A stretch of 64,000 nucleotides of DNA. Source: Ricinus communis. Its lineage: Eukaryota > Streptophyta > Magnoliopsida > Malpighiales > Euphorbiaceae. The DNA lies in NCBI RefSeq assembly GCF_019578655.1, contig NC_063257.1, forward strand, positions 4,216,001 to 4,280,000, in the 5' to 3' direction. This document shows, piece by piece, positions 24,805 to 37,942 of the stretch. The stretch's first letter is position 1. Every line of letters starts with the position of its first letter. The translations under genes and the position numbers were made by a program. The notes under the pieces are model-generated. The model saw nothing but the letters and a program-made list of their open reading frames with translations, did no database searches and was not told the origin of the DNA.

Positions 24805-27800
24805 TTGTCAAGTCTTTCTTTCATGTAAAGCATATATAGGCAAGTAATGGATAAAAGCTTCTGAGTGCATCATTAAAACATTTAATGCCAGACTTTTGTA
24901 TTGTATCTAAGTGGGTAATACTGACAATGCCAAAAGAAAATATTAAATGATCTAGTGGGAACCCACAGAGCACCATGGCTAGACTTCTTCTTCTTCTTCT
25001 TCCTCTTCTTCTTGTTTGAAATCTTTTTCTATTTCACATTATTTTGTCTTTGCTCTAGTTTTGACAAAAGAAGAAGCTAAAGTAATGGTTTCCTCTTACA
25101 AGATGGCTTAGCTTAGCTGTTCCTTTGATTGAAAGAAGCAGGAAACCACCCTTGAGGAAACAAGAGAGAGAGAGAGAGAGAGAGAAGAAGAATCTATGGT
25201 GATTGAGACATGACCAGTGGGCTTAGATTTTGACATGTCATCAATGTATGGCAAGAGAGAGAGAGAGTTATCAATGGAAAAATAGAATAGAAAATGGTCA
25301 TACATATTCATAGCAGTGTTAAAATGGTTCTTCTTTAGATAATAAAAAGTGTTGAAAGACCCTCAAATGGTGAGTCAGTAATAAGGTCTTCCTTCCTTCC
25401 TTACTTTGTTTGAGGGTAATATTTTCAACAGTGTCATAGCAGTTGTTGCTGTCCCTCTCACTTGTTCTCAGTTTGTAGCGCCCATTCCCCAGTTCTCTTC
25501 CATTCCACATAAAATAATCTTCTCTCTTTCTCTCTCCCTTTAACACTGACCCCTCCCATTGGTTATTGGCCATTAGTTCTTGCTGCCATCTTTCTTTAGA
25601 TTTTGTTTGGATTTTGTGTTCTCACGTGAATCTCTTAATTTCTTGCCAACATTAAACGCGCGCACTCTCTCTTGGACCTCAGAACTCCAACTAGTTTTAA
25701 ATTTACTTCATCTATCATTTTACTTTTACTCCTCAGTACTTTAACAGTTACCTCCTTACAAAAAGAAAAAAGAAAAAAAAACAATTAAAAAGCTGCTATT
25801 TTACTTGAATTTAGTAGTTAAAGTTTCATCGTCGAGCTTAAAGAAAAATATTGTATTTCCGAGCAAGAATATATCTTATGACGTGTTCAACTTCAAGGTA
25901 AACCTGAGATTGCATTCACTTGATTATTATTTTGAATAGCAATGGAATACAGGGAATTCGTAAGTAGAAAAGGGTTAAAATAAATGGAGGCAAAAGTGAA
26001 GGAGCATTCCTCAAATTACAGGATAAGAATATAGGGTAATTGCTATATCCTTTCTATATTTTCTTATCTTACACTAATCACCTTTTGGTATCTCTCAACA
26101 AAAATTTTCTATATTCTTTTTTGTTTATTTTGTAATTTTTTTATTTGTACTTTCTTCTATTTTCCTATGTTATTCTCTCTGATCTTTAGTCTAATATAGA
26201 AATTATCCTTTATATTTTGTTTATCTTCTTAGATTTTGAAAAATTAATTGCTACCATCTTGTTCCAAAGTCAATAATATTAAAGGACTAAATTGTTAAAA
26301 TTTATAATTATCAAAATTACAAATTATAGTATTTACAAAATTAGTACTAAAAAAATATTCTTAAATTAAAACCATTTATTTTGTTTTGATATTTTAAAAT
26401 TAAACTAGATAGAAATTTAAAAGTATGATAAATATAAACAAAATATTAAGATTTTGCTAGGATGATATTGTGATAATGTTATAGTAAGTAAAAGAATATT
26501 AATTAGTTATATTTTTCAAGCACTAAATTGTTTAATTTAGTTGAGGATAAAATATACTTTAATTTAATAAAAATAAATTTAATGAGTTTGAAATTCAATA
26601 ATAAATTTAAAAATCAAATTAAAATATATTAAAATATAATATAATTTTAGCGTAATAAATAAGATAAAAATATAATATAAAAGAAGAGAAAATAATTTCA
26701 TATTATATTATTTAACCCAAAAATAGATACACGTTCTCTCCGTCGAACTTATACATTAAAGATCTAAACACTTGACCTTCAGCAGGAAGCCGTCATAAAG
26801 ACTATCTTTATAAGATCCCAGTTGCTGGAAACTGAATCCACTTGAGAAAATGATATAAAGAAGCAAGTAATGTAGGTGAAATGTAACAAACATATAAATC
26901 ATGGATTTGGAGGAGATAAGCTGCCATGGGAATTAGATTTCTGGCCTCAAAAACAGCAAAAATTGATTGAGTTGAGCCACACCCTCTCTTGCGGGACTCT
27001 TACAGGTGCCAGACCTAGGGATGGATGTTCTTTATCAGCACAGCAGGGAGAAAGAAAAAGAAAAAGAAAAACATGATTGGATTATAATTAGAACTTGCTT
27101 ATCGTTCAGATAATCAAAACTGAAATAGTTTATGTGGGGTTCTCTGCACTAAAAAAGAAGAAAGAAAATTAAAATCCAAAGAAACATTCTATTGCCCGCT
27201 GGGTTTGAAAACCATAATTATATGTGTCAGCTAAACTGATTAGGATTTTGATACGGAGTTTTACTTTTTTCTTTTTTTTTTTTATTTTATGTCCTCCAGC
27301 TCATTAAAAACAACTGAGCACGGGCTTCCCATGCAACTGTTTTCTACTGTTTTTTGTCTTTCTTATGCGGAGTTTTTGTTCTTTCACATCTCCCTTCCCT
27401 TTCTCTGCAACTCCGAAGGTCCACTTCTCTGACTATTATTTATGCCTGTATCTAACAATGGATCCCAAATTTTCTTTTTCTTTTTAATTTATCTTGCACT
27501 CCCTTTCTCTTTATCTTTTGTCTTTATCTTTCATTTACAAACCATTTTAGACTTTTCCTTTTCCAAAAATGAATAAAAGTTGGGATCCGGTGAATAAATT
27601 TCCATTAATCAAACAAATCATATGATCACGAGAGAGATTCTATTTTATTCTAACCTCTGCATACTATTGATCTTCTTCGGTTGTAGTTTTTATAATTATA
27701 CCTCTTAAGTATTATTGTACATAAATGATTAAGTGATCGGTGAGAGTAAAACATTGATGGTATAAACTTTATTGATCAATCCACTACTGTCGAGGCTGCC

Positions 27801-30800
27801 AACAATTGCTTCTTGTGCCTCTGACAGTGGCCAACCTCCATTACTATTCTTGCTTTTTTCTTTCTTCTTTCGAGTTTTATATGTATTATTTTTATTTTCG
27901 GTTGACCTTTTAGTGTTTGATCTGGGGTTTTCCCTAATTCCGTAATATAAGGTTGTTACCGACCTTGTGTTTGATGCCTGTTTTGGATTTTAAAATGAGC
28001 TCGTTTTCAAGGATAAAGATGGCTGAGGGTGTTATATAATTGGAGAGTTTTGCTCTTCCTCCCTCTTTGTTTGGACCTGGATATCCCATTTCCTTGGATT
28101 CGAGAATCATCAAATGCTCTCCGACTTCAACAGTTGAGCTTCATCTTTTTAAAGCTTTTGCAATATTTCTGTCTTTTTGGCTTAATTTAATGAGAGAAAC
28201 GGACCGACACTCGACACTTTACGAATTTACCATAATGTTTATTTACTTTTTAGCTAAATCCATCTGTAATTTGACAAGTTTATTTATGTAAAACTAATTA
28301 GTAGAAAATCTGAATTTGAAACGTTTTTGTGGGCTTCTGTTTATTTAATTAAATATTTTTTACTTTTATGCATTTAATTGATAATTTTCCATTTTTAACA
28401 GAGTTTAAATTTGTTGACTAACCCATCCTAGTTTGATTTAAAATATAGTTTTTCTTTTACTACTTTTCAATTTATATTGCACAGCTTAGTGGCTTAAAAC
28501 TTAAATTTTTGTTACCAACAAAATTTATAGAAAATGTCTTCTCTTTCTATGGCTTTTGGGATTTTTTGTAAGTGATTTTTTTTTTAATGTGTATTATTTT
28601 ATTATTCTTTAAATATTATGTTAATATTTTTGGTACATTTAAATTGAACAGATGTTCCTCGTAAGACTTCCGCTAGGCTAATGCTTCACAGTATAAGTGA
28701 AGTAGAGAAGAGTAATTAATAAATTGACACAGACAAGGAGATTATCTTTCTAAATTAATTAAAAGAACAGCTACCCCAACCCCACCAGTATTTGCTTCTC
28801 ACTGAAAAGGTTTGGTGAAAATTAAGTGGAATTTGAGAGGTAGGAGCCAAAATCTTTTGGCAATGGCAATGTCATCGGCATCCTCTTTTCTTTAGTGCTC
28901 ATAGATTGGATTTTTACTCATTATTACATAATCAAAAGAATCCCTTCAACGTCCATGCACACACTCTGTAGTACTGCACTTCCTTTTCCCTCCTAAACTC
29001 ACTCAGTCTTCCTTTCAAGGTTCAGACCAAATCATTCACATTTGAATATCTGTCTCCATGAAAAAACAATTCTCATGCACATCTCCATGCAGTAAGCCCA
29101 AAAGAACAAATGACAAAACCAGTGAATCCAAGAAAAATATATCCGTTTTTCTAATGCAGCTCCCCTTCTTGATTACTGACTCAACAAACCAATAGTATAA
29201 TATATACAGAAAGGCTAAACTGTTGAATCTGTGCAGAGCGGATCAGCTTGCACATAACATCAACACACAGCAGAAAATAAATGTAAAAATACCAATAAAT
29301 ATCAACTTATAGAACAAGTGGATCAGAAACTATATATTCATACATATATATTCTCCAAAGTAAAAAATTTCATCCATTTATTTAAAAAATAAAAGCTTTT
29401 ACTTTTCTGAGGGCCCTTTGCTCATCATTTCAGGAATATTTCAATTATCATTGACCCACTTCCCACTTCCCACTTCTTGTGTAGAAGCTGGGGATCACCA
29501 CACATCAAAAGTCTTTAAAGAGAAAAAAATGTTAGTTTTTTTTTTTAAATTTTTGAGAGAGAGAGAGTAAAGTTTACGTAAGGACCAGAATAGTAGGACT
29601 TGGGCTGTAATTTTGTTACATAATAAAATTAAAATGTCACTGTCTTCCATGTATTAATCATGATTAGTTGAATTAATCGTTGCATCTAAAAATTATGAAT
29701 TGGATATTAAAGCCAGCATCGAAGGGGAAGAAACTAAAAGTGGCGTATACAACGTGGGCTGCGTAGCATGTGTTGATTTTATTTTACTGATGAGAAGTTG
29801 TGTCTTTTTCTTTTTTCTTCTTGTTTTGCCTGGATCTTTTATAGCTGAAAGGCAACAAAAAACCAATCAGTTCCTCTCTGTCGACTCTAATTTTACATAA
29901 AATTTTATTTGGTATCCCTGCAAACATATAACTTTTGACCCATCAATCTGCTTAGTCGGGCAGGCAAGAAACGCAAAAAGCTGCCCGATGACAACAAAAT
30001 ATTCAGATTTTAACTAAAAAGAAATGACAATATATTTTTACTCTTTTATTGCTTTTGACCACTAATTCTTTTTACTCAGATAATAACCCTGCGACAAGGC
30101 CACCTTACCCTGGGAAAAGTATCCCCCTTTCTTTGATAACTCTCATGAAAGAACTATAAATATGTGTATCCAATAATTCTTTTAACCCTGTCAATCTCAA
30201 TAACACCAATCCGACTATAATTTATTAATATTCTTTTCCAGTTTAAATCAATTTTGATTATTTTGTAAATGTCATGAAATATTTATTACAGACTTTTAAG
30301 TTTTTTTAAAAAATCTATAAGAATTAAAAGATATTTAATTATAATTTCTGTAAGAATATTAAAAATAAATAGCATTTAAAAAGTTATTAGACTTTTTAAA
30401 TATAATTTTTTTTATATTTTTAATAATTTTTTATGCGAATAAATTCTTAATATTTCTCTTTCACTTTTTATCAAGATTTCATTACTTTTTTTTTTAAACT
30501 CATCTTTTTTTGCCTTCAAATTTTTCTGTATTATCATTTTCTTTTCTCTTTATTATATTCTCCATCTTAAAAAATATAAATAAAATTATATTACTTTAAA
30601 ATTTAAAAATTATTTACTAATAATATATTTTTGTACTCACACATATAAAAAAAATTAATTAAAATATTTTATTCTATTTTTAAAAGGGCTCATAAGTTGA
30701 ATATTTCATAAAATCTTAAAACATACTCTAAACAATAAATTTTATTTTTCAAGATTTTCTGTATTATAACCAAATAAAATAAGAAATTCATATTTTAGGA

Positions 30801-33800
30801 AATATATTTGTCAAACAAATGCATTCTATAAATATATTGTATTCCACCAAATAAACGGAGCCCCACGAAAAATATTTAACAAATTAACGCCCCCAACATT
30901 TCCTATTATTGTATTTTCTTTATAAAAAGAAAAGGCTAATCTGTATTTTCTGATATTATTTTATTTATCCGTTGATGGATAATTATTAGACCAACATACT
31001 TTTATGCTTGTCGTGTTACATCTATATAAATAGATTAAAATTGAACTCGAGTACTTTTGCGTATATATTGCATGGGCATTTTTGTCGTGGAAAAAGGGTC
31101 AATATACCCTCCAAACTTTTTTGAAAGAGTTAAAAAGCTTGGACTTTAACTTTATTAACAAATAAATCCACAATTTCTTAATTTTTAGATCAAGTAAATC
31201 TAGATTTTGACTATATGAAGTGTACATACAATCCCTCCTTATGGAGAGTGAATCCAATGTTTATTGAAGAAATATATTTTTATTTTTAATCTAAATTTAC
31301 TTATTTTATTTTGTTATCCAATATTTAATTAGAAAACAGTAAATTCTTCAACTTCACCCTTTATCTCAAATTTCTTACTGCACTATTACTCCACCGTCAC
31401 TCACTCTCACCACATCTTCCCATTTCCTTTATCAACTGTGCCCAAAGTTAATTCTTAAACATTTGCTGGAAAATGCTCTTAGCTTGTCCTCCCTCATCAT
31501 TAATTTAGGTTATTTTAGATTTCTTATTTTCAAATCTTTTATTATAGAGCCTTTAGGGGGGGTTATTGCGTTAACGGTGAAGGCATCATCATCCATGCAT
31601 GATGAAATGGTAGATGTGCCAACCGAAACTTCAAGCACCGTAAAGGAATTAAAGGACATGTGTTGATGCAATGAGTTATATGATTTTTCTATGTGGATGC
31701 TAATCAAAACTCTCTTTTTTTATTTCTTTCTTTGGTCCGGGTCAAATTTGAATAGATTTTGCATCAAAAGAAAAAATGATCATCGGCAATGAGAGTATTT
31801 GGCATGATCTGATGCATTACTCCAAGTGAAAACATCTTAGCACATTATCCTTTTCAAAAAATATGGAAAAAGAAACTCTCATTTGCTCAAATTAAAAAGA
31901 AAATAGAGGTTCATATAAGCAAACTTTGTGATTGACGTTGAGAATGGCTAGGAACAAGTCTTACCGGTCGAATACATGGCAGGTTGACAAATAGTGGAGC
32001 AATGGCAATATTGACGGGGTAGGTAAGAGATTAGAAATGACGGTCATGGTGACAATCATAATGGCAGTAAAGAAAATAACAGTGATAGTGAGACTGTTTT
32101 TTTTATTTTCTAAATTCTGATTTTAAAATATAACTACAATAATATTTAAATAAATAAATAATATAACATGTATTTTTAAATTTTGAATCACCTGCCTCAA
32201 TTCAGCTTTTTCTGGGTGTAGATGGCTCTAAAAATAGAATTTGTTACAAAAGTTAAAATCTGATTATACTTAACCCCTTAATACAAGTTAGGGGGAGAAA
32301 CTGACCCTTTCTCTTTTTTGTCGCTTTGCCCATCACTGACAATTATATTACTAATGGTGCTTTATTAGGAGTGTTAAACGCCCTGAACGTCAGGGACAAA
32401 CTCGTGTTGAAAATGATCTCAGCCTTCTCTCTTTTTCTTTTAAAGCAAAATATATCTCCAATATTGATTATCAAAATGTTTATCCAGTTACACAACATCT
32501 CAAATGTAGCTCACAGCAAATGTCAAGCTGTCAGATGAATTAAAGCACAAGGCCAGAAAGATGGCCCCCAATAAATAAAGCACTTTCTTTTATCCAAATC
32601 AACGGCAGGTGATGGGGCTGTGACTAATATATGGTCTTTGGTAGAACGACTTGTTTCCTTTCCTTTATATTTTACAAAGTATATTCTATTTTATCAATTA
32701 TCACTATTAAGAAATTAAGTGCAGTACTATTATGTAGCCATAGTAATAAAATAAATTATTAAAATAAAATTTTCCTACATATAAAAACTAAAACAATTAT
32801 ATTGATCAATATATAAAATTCTGTTGACATTTAGTTGCTCCTTTCGTCTCAAAATTCATCAATCGTTCTTAATCAAATTCTTTTGACATTTTTATCACAA
32901 TTTTTCAAGATTTTTATACATTTGATTTATTTTTTGTTATTTAATTTAAATTTAAATTAAGAGAGAAATATAGAAAATGTTCATGTAAAAGAGGCCATAA
33001 GGTTTTTCATATCTTTCTTTTACCTTCTCTCCTTGTTCTCCCCTATCTGCACTTTAAATTAACTACACTACTAAGACATGCAACACCAGCAGTCTAACGT
33101 GATTGAAGAAGAAATCATGCATGGTGCGGAAGTATAACTAATTCAATTTGTTTCCTTAATTGTTTTCAGAAATTTTGTACAAGTAAATTTGGGTCTCAAG
33201 GATAATTTGTTTCCTTAAGAAAATTCGCTTTTATCCACGAACCAGATTTATTTGCTTTTGACTAATAAATATTGTTTGACAGAACTTCTATGAACAACCA
33301 AATTGCAGAAATTGAATGCTAAAAGCTACTGTAAATTCATATTTTTTTAAATATTGCAATGTAATTGTTTATATTATAATATATTTGAAAATTCTAATAC
33401 TTTGCATATTTATTTGACTGTTTAATGAACCGGTTTTTCATAGGAAGCAACTAATTTATTGATAGAATATAATGTGGGGCTTTACTTAAAAAAAATTATG
33501 ATTGAAGTTGTGAACAAAACACAAAAAAGAAATAGAAAAAAAAAAGAAAAAAAAAAAGAGGAAAGCTGTGAACCAAAATGGAGCTGTATTTAAGTTGAAA
33601 GGAAAAACAAGAGATATAAATTGGATTGCAGAGAGGCAGCAGCAGTGTACTGTATGAAGTGACTGGAGGGGCAGATGTCCTGCCCGTCAAATCTATCTAA
33701 GGCCCTGTGGACTGTAAAAATAAAGCTAACTAGTTTTGGTTACTGACCACTCTTTCTGCCTATTGGCTATTGCCATACCCAGTAGATTCAATTCAACTGT
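24805..33800. other. Intergenic, no gene seen (ANT distal upstream)
   Basis: AT-rich sequence with (CTT)n at about 24983-25015 and (GA)n at about 25163-25185. Long very AT-rich runs lie at 26040-26720 and 30180-30900. A short protein-like fragment at about 31540-31666 may be a relic. A sequence at about 32836-32860 resembles one end of a Stowaway MITE, but no partner end is visible. Nothing supports a complete gene; part of this may be ANT regulatory DNA. Confidence 0.55.
31540..31666 (+). pseudogene. Possible ubiquitin-like-domain gene fragment
   Basis: The frame ending at the TGA at 31664-31666 reads VIALTVKASSSMHDEMVDVP and then TVKELKDMC. The composition and the beta-strand, VDVP, TVKELK pattern are unlike the Phe/Leu/Tyr-rich noise around it and resemble the start of a ubiquitin-like fold. 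No start, splice partner or downstream continuation is seen, so this would be a relic at most. Confidence 0.2.
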
Positions 33801-33801
33801 C

Positions 33802-33809
33802 TATATAAT
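33802..33809 (+). promoter_or_regulatory. Putative TATA box of ANT
   Basis: TATATAAT lies about 700 bases before the ANT start codon. A purine-rich leader follows. This predicts transcription from about 33832-33840. Confidence 0.5.
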
Positions 33810-33908
33810 ACTACTATTATGTCACTAAGGTGAGAGACAGAGTACTAAAAAGAGTTTTTCATATTTCTGATAATATCTTCTTGGGTATTTCCTTTTTCTT
33901 TCTGGGTA

Positions 33909-34049
33909 ATGAGGAAGTAAGAGAGATAGTAGATACTGAGTATAGAAGAAAAGGGTTAATGTTAGTTTTGGTTTTGGGTTTATATTGGATCTGAGTTTTT
34001 TGTAGGGTTTAAGAATTGTTGTTGGTCTAATAAGTCTAAAGAAAAAGGG

Positions 34050-34087
<38 letters not shown>

Positions 34088-34432
34088 CAAAAGACGTGGT
34101 CTTTCTCATATACACAGATCCCTATGGAATGCAGGGGTGCTCCCCAGCATTGCTTGCTCGAATTCATTCCTTTTGTTTAGTTTAAAGAGACCAGTTTTGT
34201 TCTCTTTAGAGAGAAAGAGAAAGATAGAGAGAGAGAGAAAAAAAAATTATGGGTTCTTCTTGTTGCACAGAGTGAAGTGTGTTTGGGCCAGAAGAAAAAA
34301 TTATTTCTTTCTTTTTGCAATGACTTCCTCTTGATAGACAGCGAAAAAGAACCAAGCTTTCATACAGGGCTGAAGCAAAGGGAGATTTTTTAGGTATGAT
34401 TAGTTCATGATTTTTTGCCAATGATTGAGTGA
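33909..34432 (+). promoter_or_regulatory. Eight upstream ORFs in the probable ANT leader
   Basis: ATG-to-stop frames occur at 33909-33920, 33959-33994 (11 aa), 34124-34180 (18 aa, MECRGAPQHCLLEFIPFV), 34249-34275 (8 aa), 34320-34334, 34396-34410, 34407-34424 and 34421-34432. The last three overlap one another. None reads into the ANT frame. If the leader starts near 33835 and is not spliced, this many upstream starts would strongly limit ANT translation. The leader limits are inferred. Confidence 0.5.
34056..34083 (+). repeat. (GA)n tract in the ANT leader
   Basis: About 14 GA units. GA repeats in plants are bound by BASIC PENTACYSTEINE proteins, so this may be regulatory as well as a microsatellite. 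Confidence 0.8.
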
Positions 34433-34505
34433 GTTTTCCTTGCAACAAGTGAAGGAAACCTCCCTGGAAGTTAAAGAAAAGGAAGAGAGAGAGATATTAA
34501 GAAAG

Positions 34506-36308
34506 ATGAAATCTTTGAACGACAATAACAATGGTAGCAATAATAATAATAACTGGTTGGGGTTCTCTCTCTCACCCCACCTGAAAATGGAGGTTAATGC
34601 TTCTTCTGATCCCCAACATCATCATCATCAGTATCACAATGAATCACAGACTCATTCTTCTTCTTCTTCTTCTGCTGCTGCTGCTGGTGTTTCTAGTGCT
34701 GTTCCAACTAGCTTCTATTTGTCTTCTTCTCACTTCAATACCTCAACTGGATTCTGTTATGGTGTTGGAGAAAGTGTTGGCTTTCACTCTCCCTTGTCTG
34801 TTATGCCACTCAAGTCTGATGGCTCTCTTTGTATTATGGAAGCTCTTACTAGATCACAACCTGAAGGTAATTATTTCTGCTTCTGCTTTATGTCCTTTTA
34901 TAATCTTTTTTAGGAAAATATGCCTAAACCATTCCACTTTTTTTTTTTTTTAAGGAATGGTGCCAAGTACAACCCCAAAACTGGAGGACTTTCTAGGTGG
35001 TGCAACTATGGATACACATCAGTATGGCAGTCACGAAAGAGAAACAATGGCATTAAGTCTAGACAGCATGTATTATCATCACCAAAACACAGAGCAAAAT
35101 GGAAACAGGCAACATTCTCTTGAACTTCATGAACCTTACAGGCAGCAACAGCATCAGGAACAACATTTCTCGGTTCAAAACCATCCATATTATACTACCG
35201 GAATATCATGCCATGGAATGTACCAAACCCCATTAGAGGATTCAACAACTAAAGATACCCAAATTTCTGATTGTGATCCACAGATCCCTCAAATGGGTGA
35301 TGATGATGGGATTCCTTGCTTGAAAAACTGGGTTGCTAGACACTATTCCACTACTCACAATGCAATAGAGCAACAGAATACTAGCAATATGGTTGATGAT
35401 GGAGAAGCAGCCTCCGGTCCTGTTTCTGGTGCTATAAGTTGTGGTGATTTACAGTCTCTTAGCTTGTCAATGAGTCCTGGTTCTCAATCTAGTTGTGTTA
35501 CAGCTCCAAGGCAGATCTCACCTACTGGTACGGAGTCTATGACCATGGAAACAAAGAAAAGAGGTCCTGCAAAAGTGGGTCAAAAACAGCCTGTTCATAG
35601 GAAGTCTATTGACACATTTGGCCAAAGAACTTCACAGTTTAGAGGTGTAACAAGGTTAGTATAGTTTTCTCACCGTTTCTTTTAACCCAAGTCTTTTTTT
35701 TTTTCTCTTTAAAAGATTTCCATTCAGTTATTGCTGTTTCCTGTTTTCTTTCTTTCATCATTTTGCCTGTTTGTGACTCTTCTTGTCAATTTTATCTTCA
35801 TACCAGACATAGGTGGACGGGTAGATATGAAGCCCATCTCTGGGATAATAGTTGCAAGAAGGAGGGCCAGACCAGGAAAGGAAGGCAAGGTTGGTCTGGT
35901 CAAGCAAATCAAAATATTAGATTTTACGCTATACGTTTGGAAGTATTGCTTTTTTGACTGCAATTCTTTGTCCATCTGTCCTTCCTGGCCTGACTTGTGT
36001 TATTTAATTCTTACTTGTCATGTATATGCTTCGTATGGATGCCATTCCCCTCAAATGATCAAATATTTTTTCAGTTTATCTTGGTAAGTATTTCTTTTCT
36101 TTTAACTTCTGCGCGAACAAAAATGCTTAATAAATAACCCTTGTTTTTATGTTAATTTTAGTTTATTATCATTAAATTATAACAGGTGGATATGATATGG
36201 AAGAGAAAGCTGCCAGAGCTTATGATCTTGCTGCCCTCAAGTATTGGGGCCCTTCAACCCACATAAATTTTCCAGTAACGTTCTAATCTTTGGCTACTAT
36301 ATTCCTGA

Positions 36309-36367
<59 letters not shown>

Positions 36368-37942
36368 TTGCTAAAATGCTATTTCTTTCTGTTTATGTTC
36401 CAGTTGGAAAATTACCAAGAAGAGCTCGAAGAGATGAAGAACATGAGCCGACAGGAATATGTTGCGCATTTACGAAGGTAAGGACACAACTTACAATTTC
36501 TAAAATGGTGGCTGTGGTCCAAATTTTTATGAGCGTGTGATTGCATATTATTGATATATATATATTTATTTATATTTTACCCCCTTTGCTTCGCAGGAAA
36601 AGTAGCGGGTTCTCTAGGGGGGCCTCAATGTACAGAGGAGTAACAAGGTTCTTATTATCATAAATCTTAATGTCAAAACCATACAATTTTATTTTTAGCA
36701 GAAGCTTAGCTTATGTACTCCAAGTTTTCTCCAATTTGTGTAGGCATCACCAGCATGGAAGATGGCAAGCAAGGATAGGCAGAGTTGCAGGAAACAAGGA
36801 CCTTTATCTTGGGACTTTCAGTAAGTTGTTTATAAGTTTCGAATTCTTTACATATTTTTGTTCGCTATATTCTTTTCAATCATTCTCCTCTCAAGTTCAA
36901 AGTTTTGTTGGGCTGTTGCTTGCTGTGCATAAAGAGCTTTTAAAAGGACTTATTTTTATGACAACTCTGCTTGGCATGTCTCCACTAAAGACTAGTGATG
37001 CTTTTATAAGGCTGATGATGACTACTACTTTGGGACTGCACAATACATGCTTCTGATTTTCAGTAACAATTCAACTTTTTTAAGGCTGTTTTTCTCAGCT
37101 GAGATGATAAAGAGGAATAAAAAGTATTTCTGACTAAAATGCCTTGATTAAAGGCTTTCTTTTTCTTTTTTCTTCTTTTTTTAAACTGTTGTCCCTTGTG
37201 CTAAATTGTGAAATGCTATAGTTTCGCTTAAGATGTTTTATTAAATTAAATTCCAGGCACTCAAGAAGAAGCAGCAGAAGCATATGACATTGCTGCAATC
37301 AAGTTTCGCGGTGTTAACGCTGTAACCAACTTTGATATAACAAGATATGATGTTGAGAGGATTATGGCAAGCAATACTCTCCTGGCAGGAGAATTGGCAA
37401 GGAGAAACAAAGAGACTGAGATAAGTAATGGGGCAATTGAGTATAACTCGTCAGCACAGAACAGTGCTGAGTCCATACAGATTGAGAACAGCAATGGCAA
37501 CGTTACAGATTGGAAAGTGGCTTTATACCCTTCGCCGCAGCCACAGACTAATACGTGCAGTGATTCTCTTGATCAGAGGTCAATAATTTGTGGGGGAAAT
37601 TATCGGAGTTCAAATTATTCGTTGGCAATGCAAGACCTTATCGGTATTGAATCAGCGAACTCTAGCCAGCATGTAGTGGATGAGTCAGGCAACAGGCTAG
37701 GAACTCATTCCTCGAACCCTTCATCACTGGTGACCAGTTTGAGCAGCTCAAGAGAAGCTAGCCCTGATAAAACTGGTACTACAATGCTGTTTGCTAAGCC
37801 AACGTTGGCATCAAAGTTCGTTAGCCCAACAAGTAGTGTTACTAGTGTTGCCCCATGGTTCCAATCAGCAACCCAGTTGAGGCCAGCAGCTGCAATATCA
37901 ATGGCTCATTTGCCAGTGTTCGCAGCTTGGAATGATACCTAA
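34506..37942 (+). CDS. ANT: AINTEGUMENTA, double-AP2 transcription factor
   Basis: Nuclear regulator of organ initiation, cell proliferation and ovule and floral-organ growth. Nine coding exons: 34506-34866, 34955-35654, 35807-35889, 36075-36083, 36186-36274, 36404-36477, 36597-36647, 36744-36820 and 37257-37942. All junctions are GT..AG and sum to 709 residues. AP2 repeat 1 spans about residues 347-414 ([20 protein letters not shown], then [20 protein letters not shown]). AP2 repeat 2 spans about 449-508 ([20 protein letters not shown]). The linker has the conserved [15 protein letters not shown]-specific marks separate it from BBM, PLT and AIL5-7: WLGFSLS near the N-terminus, [62 protein letters not shown], and the C-terminal LPVFAAW. 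The start is the ATG before KSLNDNN; the upstream TTG-initiated extension is not a real start. His, Ser and Ala runs lie in the N-terminal activation region. Confidence 0.96.
36075..36083 (+). other. ANT: 9-nt microexon of ANT
   Basis: TTTATCTTG lies between tttttcag and gtaagt. It supplies most of VYLG in the middle of AP2 repeat 1, joining CAAG (ending at 35889) to GTGGATATG (from 36186). A 9-nt exon at this place is known in ANT/AIL genes. Gene finders often miss it. Confidence 0.93.
36310..36365. repeat. (TA)n microsatellite inside an ANT intron
   Basis: About 27 uninterrupted TA units in the 129-base intron 36275-36403, between the exons for AP2 repeat 1 and the linker. It makes up over 40% of the intron. 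Confidence 0.95.

Noticed and set aside
32836..32860. Stowaway MITE end (CTCCTTTCGTCTCAAAAT)
   Set aside because: Only one end is seen; no matching inverted partner or TA duplication in the next 500 bases.
34425..34505. Upstream extension of ANT in frame
   Set aside because: It begins with TTG, not ATG; the family starts at the MKS-type ATG at 34506.
34597..34953. Leu-rich ORF overlapping ANT exon 1
   Set aside because: Out-of-frame shadow of the Ser/His/Ala-coding repeats of ANT.
36244..36540. ORFs with Tyr-Ile repeats in the ANT gene
   Set aside because: They translate the (TA)n intron microsatellite and only touch real exons.
37261..37500. Minus-strand ORF of 79 codons
   Set aside because: Antisense of the last ANT exon.
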